NCBI GenBank assembly: GCA_964247755.1
Contig: CAXTVX010000001.1
Location: 186,001 to 250,000, forward strand
DNA: 64,000 nucleotides
Reading direction: 5' to 3'
DNA from: Lichenicola sp964247755
GTDB lineage: Bacteria; Pseudomonadota; Alphaproteobacteria; Acetobacterales; Acetobacteraceae
Positions 35,987 through 44,215 of the stretch are shown piece by piece. The stretch's first letter is position 1, and each line of letters begins with the position of its first letter. Position numbers and translations under genes: made by a program. A model generated the notes under the pieces. It saw only the letters and a program-made list of their open reading frames with translations. It did not search any database and was not told where the DNA came from.

Positions 35987-36660
35987 CGGAGGAGCCCGTC
36001 CTGCCTCCCGGCGATGATGCGCCCGAACCGGTCCGGCGCGACTTCCTGTCCCTGGTCACGATCGCGACCGCCGGTCTCGGCGCCTGCGCCTTTGCCTGGC
36101 CGTTCCTCGACAGCCTCGGCCGACGCACCGCGCCCGACGACGCCGATACCGCGGTCGATGTCGATCTGGCATCCCTGGCGCCCGGACAGCAGGTGGTGGC
36201 GGTGTGGCGCGGCATGCCGGTGTTCGTGGTCCGCCGCACCGCGGCCACGCTGCGCGGCCTCCAGGCGGCGGCCACGTTGCGCCTGCTGCGCGATCCGCAC
36301 TCGGCCGAGCGCCAGCAGCCCGCCTATGCTGCCAATTGGCACCGCTCGATCGTGCCGGAGTTCGGGGTCATGGTCGGGATCTGCACCCATCTCGGCTGCG
36401 TGCCGAAGTTCCGCCCAGGGTCGGGGCCAGGACCGGGGGCAGAGTCGGGGCCGGAGACGGCCGATGGCGACGAGGCCGGCGGCTACGCCTGTCCCTGCCA
36501 TGGCTCGCGCTTCGACCTCGCCGGCCGCGTGTTCGACGGCGCGCCGGCGCAGTACAACCTGCCGGTGCCGCCCTATCGGCTGGTGGAACCGTCGCGGCTG
36601 CGTATCGGCGTCGATCCGGACGGCCCCGCCTTCGACTTCGACAGCATCCGCAAGATCTGA
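35983..36660 (+). CDS. petA: Rieske iron-sulfur protein (cytochrome bc1 type, PetA)
   Basis: 225 aa. Tat-type N-terminal anchor RRDFLSLVTIATAG with a hydrophobic span, then the [2Fe-2S] boxes CTHLGC (C134, H136, C139) and CPCHGS (C170, C172, H173). All four ligands and the disulfide pair are present, so an active high-potential cluster is expected in the periplasm. A Gly/Pro/Glu-rich insert of about 22 residues (about 145-168) separates the boxes. No cytochrome b or c1 gene follows; the next gene is a Hint protein. Confidence 0.9.
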   Translation: MTEEPVLPPGDDAPEPVRRDFLSLVTIATAGLGACAFAWPFLDSLGRRTAPDDADTAVDVDLASLAPGQQVVAVWRGMPVFVVRRTAATLRGLQAAATLRLLRDPHSAERQQPAYAANWHRSIVPEFGVMVGICTHLGCVPKFRPGSGPGPGAESGPETADGDEAGGYACPCHGSRFDLAGRVFDGAPAQYNLPVPPYRLVEPSRLRIGVDPDGPAFDFDSIRKI

Positions 36661-36897
36661 GCACGACACGGTGCCGTTGACGGTTTGTTAGCCTCGCTGC
36701 CGCATCCTATTCCGTAGTGCCGTGTCCGCTGGGGACAGGTTAAGATGTGGGCATATCGCCACTGACGTCCTGTTAGCGCGACGGGCCAGCCGCACGGCAT
36801 CCCGGTACGCAGCAGCGTTCTGACGTCGTTCTCATAACGATTTCGAAACGATCATGCCGCACCCTGCCGTGTGCCGCAACAAGGAATGGACCGCACG
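36661..36897. promoter_or_regulatory. Leader region of the Hint-protein gene
   Basis: This 237-bp gap is noticeably more AT-rich than its surroundings. It has a TTGACG hexamer near 36676 without a well-spaced -10, and ACGAT repeats flanking TTCGAA near 36838-36854. It probably carries the promoter of the downstream gene, but no element is certain. Confidence 0.35.
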
Positions 36898-38976
36898 ATG
36901 ACGACATGGACCGGTGCCGGCAGAACCACCTCCTGGGACGATGCCGGCAACTGGTCCGGCGACGCCGTTCCGGTCTCCTACGGCCCCGTCACCATCGGCA
37001 TCGCCGGCGCATCGGTGGTGGTGTCGGTCGCGAGCCACTCCGGCCCGCGCGCCGCCAGCCTGACGATCGGCGACGGCCATGTCGGTGAGACGGTCCAGCT
37101 CGACCTGGCCGGCAGCTTCTCGCTGGACGGCAGTGGGATCCTGGTGTCCGGGGGTGCCACGCTCCTCAGCGTCGGCGGCGCCATCGACCTGTCCGCGGGC
37201 GGCCTCGCGGTCGCGTCCGCCGGCACCTATACCGAGACCGGCGGCACCCTGACCGCCGCCACCCTGAACAATGCCGGCACCACGGTCCTGACCGGCGCCC
37301 TCGCGGTGGCGGCCAACGCCGGGAACAGCGGCACCCTGACCGAGACCGGCACGCTGTCGGTGGGATCGGGCCTGGCCAACAGCGGCACGATGACCCTGGC
37401 CGGCACCGTGACGGACTCCGCCGGCCTGACCAATACCGGCTACGAGACGCTGTCCGGCACGGTCACGGTCGGCGCCTCCCTGTCCAACTTCGGCACCACG
37501 ATCGTCACCGGCAGCGTCAACCTGCTCGGCGAGACCATCATCGGCACGGGATCGATCGACATCGACGGCGGCCGCCTCGGCACCAGCGCCACGCCGATCT
37601 CGATCGTCGGCAGCCAGGGCTTCACCCTGGAGAACGGCGGCTTCCTGTCGCTGCGCAACGGCATCGGCGCCACCGTCGGCTTCGGCAGCGGTGGCGGCAC
37701 GCTGTCGCTGCAGGACGAGATCGGGACCGTGACGGCACCGATCCAGGGCTTCGGCGCCGGCGACAGGATCGAGATCGCGGGCGTGGACATCACCGGCGAC
37801 ACGGTGACCGCGAACGGCAACAACAGCTACACCATCACCCTGAACGCAGGCCCGTACTACGCGCCGGTGGTGCTGACCGACGTGACGCTGGCCGCCGGCG
37901 TGAAGCCCTCGCAGATCGCGCTCTCGGTGTCCGGCGGCGAGACGATCGTGTCGATCGCCTGCTTCCTGTCCGGCACGCGGATCGCGACCGCGACGGGCGA
38001 GGTTCCGGTCGAGCAGGTCGCGGTCGGCGACCAGGTGGTGGCGATCGAGGACGGGCGGCGCACGCTCCGCCCGGTGCGCTGGCACGGCAGCCGCACGGTG
38101 GACCTGTCGGGGATGGACGCCGACGACGCGCGCGAGGCGGCGGCGGTGCGGATCCGCGCCGGCGCCTTCGCCGATGGCGTGCCGTCGCGCGACCTGCTGA
38201 TCACTCCGGAGCATTGCGTACTGGTCGACGGCCGGCTGGTGCCGGCGCGCATGCTGGTGAACGGGTCGAGCATCGTGCGCGAGACCGGCCTGCACCGCTT
38301 CACCGTGCACCACATCGAATGCGACCGGCACGCCATCCTGTTGTCGGACGGGCTTCCCACCGAAAGCTACCTCGACACCGGCAACCGTCGCGGCTTCGGC
38401 ACCCCTGCCGACGACGCCACCGCGACCCCGTCCGGCTGGGCCGACGCGGCGGCGCCGCTGGAGACCGGCCGCGGCTTCGTCGAGCCGATCTGGCACCGCC
38501 TGGCCGCCCGCGCCGCGTCGACCGGGCACCCGGTCGCGTCCGCGACCGTTCCCACCACCACCACCGACCCGGCACTGCGCATCCGCCTGGACGACGGCAG
38601 CCTGCTCGCCGCCGCCCGCCGCAGAAACGGCCGCCACGTCTTCGTGCTGCCTCCTGGCACGCGCGGCGTTGCGATCACCTCCCGCGTGTTCGTGCCGTCG
38701 CGGGTCGAGGGGCCCTTCGTCGACGACCGCCGCCGCCTCGGCGTCGCGGTGCGCGACGCCCGGCTGTGGGCCGGTCTGCACACGCGCATCCTGTCGGTCG
38801 ATCCGGCGGCCGGGGGCTGGCACACCGCGGAGCCGGGCGCGCACGCGGTGTGGACCGACGGCGCCGGCCGGCTCGAGCTGGACCCGTCCGAGTCCGCCAC
38901 CATCCTGGAGCTGGAGCTGGTCCTCGCCGGCCGCTACCTCCTGGAGACCGGCCCGGCCGTCAGAGCGGCCGCTTGA
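36898..38976 (+). CDS. Hint (Hedgehog/intein) domain protein with N-terminal beta-repeat region
   Basis: 692 aa. Residues 1-300 are degenerate Gly/Thr/Asn-rich repeats (NNAGTTVLTGAL, NSGTLTETGTL, NSGTMTLAGTV, NFGTTIVTGSV) as in autotransporter-like beta-helices. A Hint domain follows, with its nucleophile in CFLSGTRIAT (Cys355) and the TPEHC block near 437, then LVPARMLVNG and FTVHHIECDRHAILLSDGLP. The C-terminal about 200 residues are unassigned. This Hint subclass is common in acetic-acid-type alphaproteobacteria; self-cleavage is possible. ATG 36898 is preferred: AAGGA lies 12 nt upstream, whereas ATG 36886 has no spacing. Confidence 0.85.
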   Translation: MTTWTGAGRTTSWDDAGNWSGDAVPVSYGPVTIGIAGASVVVSVASHSGPRAASLTIGDGHVGETVQLDLAGSFSLDGSGILVSGGATLLSVGGAIDLSAGGLAVASAGTYTETGGTLTAATLNNAGTTVLTGALAVAANAGNSGTLTETGTLSVGSGLANSGTMTLAGTVTDSAGLTNTGYETLSGTVTVGASLSNFGTTIVTGSVNLLGETIIGTGSIDIDGGRLGTSATPISIVGSQGFTLENGGFLSLRNGIGATVGFGSGGGTLSLQDEIGTVTAPIQGFGAGDRIEIAGVDITGDTVTANGNNSYTITLNAGPYYAPVVLTDVTLAAGVKPSQIALSVSGGETIVSIACFLSGTRIATATGEVPVEQVAVGDQVVAIEDGRRTLRPVRWHGSRTVDLSGMDADDAREAAAVRIRAGAFADGVPSRDLLITPEHCVLVDGRLVPARMLVNGSSIVRETGLHRFTVHHIECDRHAILLSDGLPTESYLDTGNRRGFGTPADDATATPSGWADAAAPLETGRGFVEPIWHRLAARAASTGHPVASATVPTTTTDPALRIRLDDGSLLAAARRRNGRHVFVLPPGTRGVAITSRVFVPSRVEGPFVDDRRRLGVAVRDARLWAGLHTRILSVDPAAGGWHTAEPGAHAVWTDGAGRLELDPSESATILELELVLAGRYLLETGPAVRAAA

Positions 38977-39005
38977 CGGAAGGCGGCCCGGCGGTCAGGT
39001 TCCGG

Positions 39006-39437
39006 CCGCCAGACGGCTGGACGGTCGCTGTCGCCGCGGGACCTCGCGTCCCGTTGCGGTGGAGGAAAGTCCGGGCTCCACGGGAGAACGGTGCCGGCTA
39101 ACGGCCGGCGGGGGCGACCCCAGGGAAAGTGCCACAGAAAACAAACCGCCCGCACGGCGTGATTCCGGCAACGGGGTTCATGTTGCGGGCAAGGGCGAAA
39201 CGGTGCGGCAAGAGCGCACCGCGCTTCCGGCAACGGCGGCGGCAGGGCAAACCCCACCGGGAGCAAGACCGAATAGGGACGACAGGAGCCGGCACGCGTT
39301 GCCCGCCTCCGGAGGCTCTCCCGCCTCGTCGTCCGGGTTGGTCGCGCGAGGCACGCAGCGATGCGTGTCCCAGAGGAATGACCGTCGCGCGGGCTCACGC
39401 TCGCGCACAGAACCCGGCTTACAGGCCGTCTGGCTCT
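39006..39437 (+). ncRNA. rnpB: RNase P RNA (bacterial type A)
   Basis: Catalytic RNA that matures tRNA 5' ends. Hallmarks in order: GAGGAAAGTCCGGGCTCCAC near 39062, AGGGAAAGTGCCACAGAAA near 39121, and the 3' conserved ACAGAACCCGGCTTACAGGC near 39409. The P1 helix is a perfect 10-bp pairing of 39008-39017 (GCCAGACGGC) with 39425-39434 (GCCGTCTGGC), which sets the ends to within a few bases. The intervening ORFs on both strands are shadows. Confidence 0.96.
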
Positions 39438-39486
39438 TCCGTCGCCCGTAGGGTCGGCGCATGCTCCCAAGCACCGATTCTCTTGA

Positions 39487-39501
39487 GAACAAAAAGTGAA
39501 C
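39487..39501 (-). promoter_or_regulatory. Possible LexA (SOS) box, GTTC-N7-GTTC
   Basis: The minus strand reads GTTCACTTTTTGTTC, an exact GTTC-N7-GTTC direct repeat, which is the LexA operator of alphaproteobacteria. It lies between rnpB and mraZ, about 280 bp before the mraZ start. Given the base composition, a chance match somewhere in 64 kb is not improbable, so this rests on position in an AT-rich intergenic region. Confidence 0.35.
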
Positions 39502-39607
39502 AGTATTCGCTGACGCTGTTGCAAGAACGGATCATTTTTTAGAGGCACTTCAAGGTGTTTGTTGGCTGCGAATCGCGGTTTTCCGCCATTTTCACACCGG
39601 CTTTAGT

Positions 39608-39636
39608 TTGACCTCCCACAATTTCCCATGATATCC
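39608..39636 (+). promoter_or_regulatory. Candidate sigma-70 promoter of the dcw operon
   Basis: TTGACC (39608-39613) with a 16-17 nt spacer to GATATC/ATATCC (39630-39636). The MraZ boxes overlap the spacer, the -10 and the start region, as expected for an autorepressed mraZ promoter. The leader to the mraZ ATG would be about 140 nt. Confidence 0.6.
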
Positions 39637-39648
39637 CACGGTCACCCA
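39614..39648 (-). promoter_or_regulatory. MraZ operator: four TGGG repeats at 10-bp period
   Basis: On the minus strand TGGGT, TGGGA, TGGGA, TGGGA occur at 39644-39648, 39634-39638, 39624-39628 and 39614-39618, exactly one helical turn apart. MraZ binds TGGGN direct repeats with 5-nt spacers in E. coli. The repeat array covers the -10 of the mraZ promoter, so autorepression is the natural reading. Confidence 0.85.
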
Positions 39649-39783
39649 AAGCGATCCTCTGCGTGTCTGCTTCGGCATCGCAAAGGGGGCCTGCAACCGG
39701 GCCGGCGCATGCGGAATGCGCCACCAGACCATGCCGTGGGGGCGGCTTGAACCGGCGATTCCGGATGCGGGAGGGGGGCATCG

Positions 39784-40254
39784 ATGAGCGTGTTCCTCGG
39801 TGCGCACCAGAACCGGCTGGACGCCAAGGGCCGGGTCTCTATCCCCGCCGGTTTCCGCGCCATCCTGCGCGCCCAGGCCGCCGAATCCCAGCCCGGTGAC
39901 GCGCTGCTGGTGCTGCGCCAGTCGCCCAAGCACCCCTGCATCGAGGCCTGGCCGATGCCGGCCTACCTCCAGCTCGCACCTGTGCTCGACCGCCTCGACC
40001 TGTTCAGCGACGACGGCGAGGACATGGCGCTGTCGCTCTACGGCGACGCCTACCCGGTCGATCCGGACAAGGAAGGACGTATCGTGCTGCCGGACGCCCT
40101 GGCCGCCCACGCCGGGGTGTCCGAGGCGGTCGCCTTCATGGGGCTGGGCCGCCACTTCCAGATCTGGGAGCCGGCCGCCGCCGAGCGGCGGCGCGCCGAG
40201 GCCCGCATCCGTGCCCGCGGCGTCAGCCTGCCCGCCGCCGGAGCCGCGTCGTGA
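39784..40254 (+). CDS. mraZ: Transcriptional regulator MraZ
   Basis: 156 aa, first gene of the division/cell-wall operon. Two SpoVT/AbrB-like MraZ domains: the first with RLDAKGRVSIPAGFRAIL (about 11-28), the second with VDPDKEGRIVLPDALAAHAG (about 91-110). Oligomeric DNA-binding protein that represses its own promoter through TGGG repeats. GGAGGGGGG precedes ATG 39784. The GTGA junction overlaps rsmH. Confidence 0.96.
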   Translation: MSVFLGAHQNRLDAKGRVSIPAGFRAILRAQAAESQPGDALLVLRQSPKHPCIEAWPMPAYLQLAPVLDRLDLFSDDGEDMALSLYGDAYPVDPDKEGRIVLPDALAAHAGVSEAVAFMGLGRHFQIWEPAAAERRRAEARIRARGVSLPAAGAAS

Positions 40255-41255
40255 GCGCGCACGGCCTCCCCGACCGCGGCACCGCCGCCGGCCACCTGCC
40301 GGTGATGCTGGCCGAGGTGCTGGAGCAGCTGCAACCGGCCGACGCCGGCACCTATCTCGACGCCACCTTCGGCGGCGGCGGCTACGCGTCGGCGATCCTG
40401 GCCCAGGCGCGCTGCACCCTGTGGGCGATCGACCGCGACCCGCAGGCGATCGCGCGCGGCCTCCTGCTCGCCGCCAGGCTACGGGCCGAGCATGGCGAGC
40501 AGCGCCTGCACCTGCTCCAGGGCGGCTTCGGCGACATGCTGGCGCTGCTGGGCGCGCACGGTGTCACAGCACTCGACGGCGTGGTGCTCGATCTCGGCCT
40601 GTCCTCGTTCCAGATCGACCAGGCCGAGCGCGGCTTCTCGTTCCGCAACGACGGCCCGCTCGACATGCGCATGAGCCTCGACGGCCCCAGCGCCGCCGAC
40701 CTGGTGGCGACGCTGCCGGAAGCCGAACTTGCCGACGTGCTCTATCAATTCGGCGAGGAGCGGTTGTCGCGACGCATCGCCCGCGCCCTGGTCGCCGCCC
40801 GCGCGGAGGCGCCGATCACCACCACGCTGCAGCTTGCCTCCCTCATCCGCCGAGTGGTGCCGGCCGAGAAGTCCGGCCTCGATCCCGCCACCCGCTCGTT
40901 CCAGGCGCTGCGCATCCGCGTCAACGACGAGCTGGGCCAGATCGAGCAGGGCCTGGCACAGGCGGCCAGCCTGCTGCGGCCGCACGGCCGGCTGGTGGTG
41001 GTGTCGTTCCATTCGCTCGAGGACCGGATCGTCAAGCGGTTCATGCAGGGCGCCGCCGGCCGCAGCCCCGCGCCCTCGCGTCACGACCCGCGCGGCCTCG
41101 ACCGCCCCGCTGCGCCGCCCGCCTTCCGGCTGCTGGCCAACCGGGCGCTCCGTCCCGGCGATGCCGAATGCCGCACCAACCCGCGCGCGCGCAGCGCCAG
41201 GCTGCGCGCGCTCGAACGCCTCGACGTCCTTCCTCCTGACGGGAACGCCCGATGA
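40251..41255 (+). CDS. rsmH: 16S rRNA (cytosine-1402-N4) methyltransferase RsmH
   Basis: 334 aa SAM enzyme that modifies the ribosomal P site. HLPVMLAEVLEQLQP at the start, the SAM site TFGGGGYASAIL, LDLGLSSFQIDQAERGFSFR and the C-terminal VVVSFHSLEDRIVKRFM are all RsmH signatures. The start is GTG 40251, overlapping mraZ by 4 bp; its end overlaps ftsL by 4 bp. Confidence 0.96.
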   Translation: MSAHGLPDRGTAAGHLPVMLAEVLEQLQPADAGTYLDATFGGGGYASAILAQARCTLWAIDRDPQAIARGLLLAARLRAEHGEQRLHLLQGGFGDMLALLGAHGVTALDGVVLDLGLSSFQIDQAERGFSFRNDGPLDMRMSLDGPSAADLVATLPEAELADVLYQFGEERLSRRIARALVAARAEAPITTTLQLASLIRRVVPAEKSGLDPATRSFQALRIRVNDELGQIEQGLAQAASLLRPHGRLVVVSFHSLEDRIVKRFMQGAAGRSPAPSRHDPRGLDRPAAPPAFRLLANRALRPGDAECRTNPRARSARLRALERLDVLPPDGNAR

Positions 41256-42097
41256 TCCGCCCCCTCACCTGCGTCTGCGCGATCCTGGCCGGTGCCTCGG
41301 GCCTCTACCTCTACTCGGAGAAGCACCGCACCACCCTGCTCGACCAGCAGATCAGCGCCATCGTGTCCGACACCCAGCACATACGCGAGCGCACCGCGAT
41401 GCTGCGTGCCGAGTGGGCGCTGCTGAACCAGCCGGACCGGCTGCAGGGCCTGGCCACCCGCTTCCTGCCGCAGCTGGGCGCGATGGCGCCGACGCAGTTC
41501 GTGCAGATGGCCTCGCTCGACCGGCATCTGCCGGCAGCGGGCCCGGAGATCCCGCCGCACCCGATCGCCACGCCGCAGACCGCCCCCGGCCTGGTCGGCC
41601 AGGCGCCGTCGGCCGGGACACCCGCGCAGGCGCCGGGGGCGACAGCGATCGTGGACGGCGTCACGGTCGCCCACGCCGACGCAGTGTCCACCGCAACCGA
41701 CCGGACGGCGATCCCGGCCCGCCTTGTGCAGGCCCGTCCGATCCGAAGCGCGCTGGTCCACGCCGCGTCGGCGCACCGCGAGGTGGAACTTGCCGACGCC
41801 GGAGCCGCCGCCGTCCCGCATGCCGCGGCCGCGCGCCGCACCCTGCGCACCGCCCCGGTCCGCCTCGCCGCCTACGCCGAGCCGCACAGCCGGCCCGCCG
41901 TGGTGCAGGCGGCCAACCTGTACGGCCGCCCGCCGATCGAGACCGCGGCTGCCTGGCGGCCGGCGCGCGCCGGGTGGCCGACGCAGCGTCCGGCCAGCTA
42001 CGCCGTGCCGCAGACCGCCCCGGCGCTGGGCTCCTCGCTCGGCAGCGGCGGCCATGCCGCCCTTCCCGCCCCGGTGCCGCTGTCGGACGGCAATTGA
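41252..42097 (+). CDS. ftsL: Cell division protein FtsL (long form)
   Basis: 281 aa in the ftsL position between rsmH and ftsI. N-terminal membrane segment (LTCVCAILAGASGLYLY), then a coiled-coil stretch (HRTTLLDQQISAIVSDTQHIRERTAMLRAEWALL) and LNQPDRLQGLATRFLPQLGAM, typical of alphaproteobacterial FtsL. The remaining about 190 residues are Ala/Pro-rich, low-complexity and periplasmic, about twice the usual total length. FtsL bridges FtsB/FtsQ and FtsWI in the divisome. Confidence 0.85.
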   Translation: MIRPLTCVCAILAGASGLYLYSEKHRTTLLDQQISAIVSDTQHIRERTAMLRAEWALLNQPDRLQGLATRFLPQLGAMAPTQFVQMASLDRHLPAAGPEIPPHPIATPQTAPGLVGQAPSAGTPAQAPGATAIVDGVTVAHADAVSTATDRTAIPARLVQARPIRSALVHAASAHREVELADAGAAAVPHAAAARRTLRTAPVRLAAYAEPHSRPAVVQAANLYGRPPIETAAAWRPARAGWPTQRPASYAVPQTAPALGSSLGSGGHAALPAPVPLSDGN

Positions 42098-42100
42098 TCC

Positions 42101-44215
42101 GTGGCGAGCGACGAGCGCATCGGGCCCGGCCAGCGAGCCGAAACCGTCGTCAGCGTGAGCGGGCGCGACCTCCAGCAGCGCGCGGCGCTGGAGCGGATGC
42201 GCGTGCGCCTGCTCGCCACCGCGGCCGGCTTCGGCTGCCTGTTCGGCGCGGTGTCGCTGAAGCTGGTCGGCGCCACCGTGCTGTTCCCGATGGCGCCGGC
42301 GCAGCGGCAGATCGCCTCGCAGGTGCCGCCCATCCCCACGGTGAAGACCGACCCGCACAGCCTGTACGCCGACGACGTCGGACTGCCGCACGTGCACCGC
42401 GCCACCATCACCGACCGCAACGGCCAGATCCTGGCGATCTCGTTGCCGCTGGCGGCCGTGTTCGCCAACCCGCTGGAGATCGCCGACCCCGCGGATGCCG
42501 CAGCCAAGCTCAGGACCGTGCTGCCAACTCTTGACGCGGACGAAACGATCCACCGCCTGTCGTCGAAGAAGCAGTTCGTCTACATCGTCCGCGACATCAC
42601 GCCGGACAAGGAACTGCTGATCAACGACCTCGGCATTCCCGGCATCTATTTCGAGCCCGGCGAGAAGCGCCACTACCCGCTCGGCCGCACCGCAGCACAG
42701 ATCATGGGTGCGGTGGACGTCGACGACCACGGCGTCGGCGGTGTCGAGCGTTCCTTCGACCACCGCCTCAATACCGACCACGCCTCGCTTCGCCTGTCGC
42801 TCGACGTGCGCGTGCAGGGCGTGGTGCGCGAGGAGCTGGAAGCGGCGAGGCTGCATTTCCAGGCGATCGGCGCCTGCGCCATCGTCATGGACGTGCGCAC
42901 CGGCGAGATCATCTCCATGGTCAGCCTCCCGGACTACGACAGCAATCTCTACAACAAGGCCACCGACGACGAGCGCTTCGACCGTGCCGTCACCGGCCTG
43001 TACGAGCCCGGCTCCACCTTCAAGCTGCAGACCGCGGCGATGGTGCTGCAGGACGGCATCGCCCATGTGTGGGACAAGTTCTCCACCATGCCGATTCATG
43101 TCGGGCGCTTCACCATCTCCGACATGAAGACCGATCATTTCGCGCCCTGGCTGGCGATGCCCGAGGCGCTGGCGCTGTCTTCCAACCCGGCCGCCGCGCA
43201 CATGGCGCTCGACGCCGGCGCCAAGCGCCAGCAGGACTGGCTCCGCAACATGGGCTTCTTCGACCGCGTACCGGTGGAGCTGCCCGAGGCCGCGCGTCCG
43301 CTGCTGCCGCGCCCGAGCAACTGGGGCCAGTCCGCGGTGATGACGGTGGCGTTCGGCCACGGCGTCGCGGTACCGCCGCTGGCCATCGTGCGCGGCACCG
43401 CCGCCACCGCCAACGGCGGCATCCTGGTCAAGCCGACCCTGATTGCCCGGGACGATCCCGGTCCGGACGACGCGCAGCCGGATCAGGCCGACACCGCCTC
43501 GCTGCAGCCCGTCGCCGACACCCTGCCGGACGACCACCCCGCCGCACCCGAGCCGAGGATCGTGCCGCAGGGCACGCGCGTGCTGTCGGAGGACACCTCT
43601 TCCCTGCTGCGACGCATCCTGCGCATGGTGGTCGCCGGCCCGGACGACGAGCGCACCGGCAAGCAGGCCGAGATCCCCGGCTACTTCGTCGGCGGCAAGA
43701 CCGGCACGGCGGAAAAGGTCGGCCCGCACGGCGGCTACCTGAAGCACACCAACATCACCGCGTTCACCGGCATCTTCCCGCTGAACGACCCGCATTATGC
43801 GGTCTACGTGATGCTCGACAGCCCGATCGCCACGCCGGAAACCCACGGCTGGTACACGTCCGGCTGGAACGCGGTGCCGACCTGGCGCAAGATCGTCGCC
43901 CGCATCGCGCCGATGATGGGCCTATTCCCGGTCACGACGAACGTCGACCAGATCGAGGCCTCGCTGTCGATCCCGATGTCCCCGCCGGTCGGCGGCGGCT
44001 TCAAGGCGCTCGGTCCCGGCAACGATCCCGGCGACCCCCTCGTCCAGTCGCACCTGGCGAAGCAGGCGCACGACGCCGAACGCGAAGCCCGGCTCGCCCA
44101 AAAGGCAACTGATAAGGCGACGGGAAAGCCGACGCTCCCCGAGCCGGGCCAGCCCGCCCGGCCGTCCGCACCCGGCCTGCGCCACGACGTCAGCTATACC
44201 GAGCCCGCCGAATGA
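42101..44215 (+). CDS. ftsI: Peptidoglycan transpeptidase FtsI (PBP3)
   Basis: 704 aa septal class-B penicillin-binding protein. One N-terminal membrane anchor (about 38-60), a pedestal domain starting RATITDRNGQILAIS, then the transpeptidase with catalytic STFK in YEPGSTFKLQTA, the SSN motif in LALSSNPAAAH, and the KTG motif in VGGKTGTAEKVGPHGG. Longer than E. coli FtsI because of a Pro/Asp-rich insert (about 450-485) and a Lys/Ala-rich C-terminal tail. The start is GTG 42101, 3 bp after ftsL. Overlaps murE by 4 bp. Confidence 0.95.
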   Translation: MASDERIGPGQRAETVVSVSGRDLQQRAALERMRVRLLATAAGFGCLFGAVSLKLVGATVLFPMAPAQRQIASQVPPIPTVKTDPHSLYADDVGLPHVHRATITDRNGQILAISLPLAAVFANPLEIADPADAAAKLRTVLPTLDADETIHRLSSKKQFVYIVRDITPDKELLINDLGIPGIYFEPGEKRHYPLGRTAAQIMGAVDVDDHGVGGVERSFDHRLNTDHASLRLSLDVRVQGVVREELEAARLHFQAIGACAIVMDVRTGEIISMVSLPDYDSNLYNKATDDERFDRAVTGLYEPGSTFKLQTAAMVLQDGIAHVWDKFSTMPIHVGRFTISDMKTDHFAPWLAMPEALALSSNPAAAHMALDAGAKRQQDWLRNMGFFDRVPVELPEAARPLLPRPSNWGQSAVMTVAFGHGVAVPPLAIVRGTAATANGGILVKPTLIARDDPGPDDAQPDQADTASLQPVADTLPDDHPAAPEPRIVPQGTRVLSEDTSSLLRRILRMVVAGPDDERTGKQAEIPGYFVGGKTGTAEKVGPHGGYLKHTNITAFTGIFPLNDPHYAVYVMLDSPIATPETHGWYTSGWNAVPTWRKIVARIAPMMGLFPVTTNVDQIEASLSIPMSPPVGGGFKALGPGNDPGDPLVQSHLAKQAHDAEREARLAQKATDKATGKPTLPEPGQPARPSAPGLRHDVSYTEPAE

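Larger units (their letters stand above)
39438..39783. other. Intergenic region rnpB-mraZ, 346 bp, no coding gene
   Basis: Markedly AT-richer than the window average. Contains the possible rnpB 3' flank with a T6 run at 39534-39539 (no convincing stem before it), a LexA-like box (39487-39501), and the mraZ promoter with MraZ boxes (39608-39648). Those sites are listed separately. Confidence 0.7.

Noticed and set aside
36838..36854. ACGAT repeats flanking TTCGAA upstream of the Hint gene as an operator
   Set aside because: Only 17 bp long and not a full inverted repeat; too weak to call without comparison to relatives.
38934..39548. ORFs of 100-200 codons on both strands over 39.0-39.5 kb
   Set aside because: The region is the RNase P RNA, supported by three conserved sequence blocks and a perfect P1 pairing.
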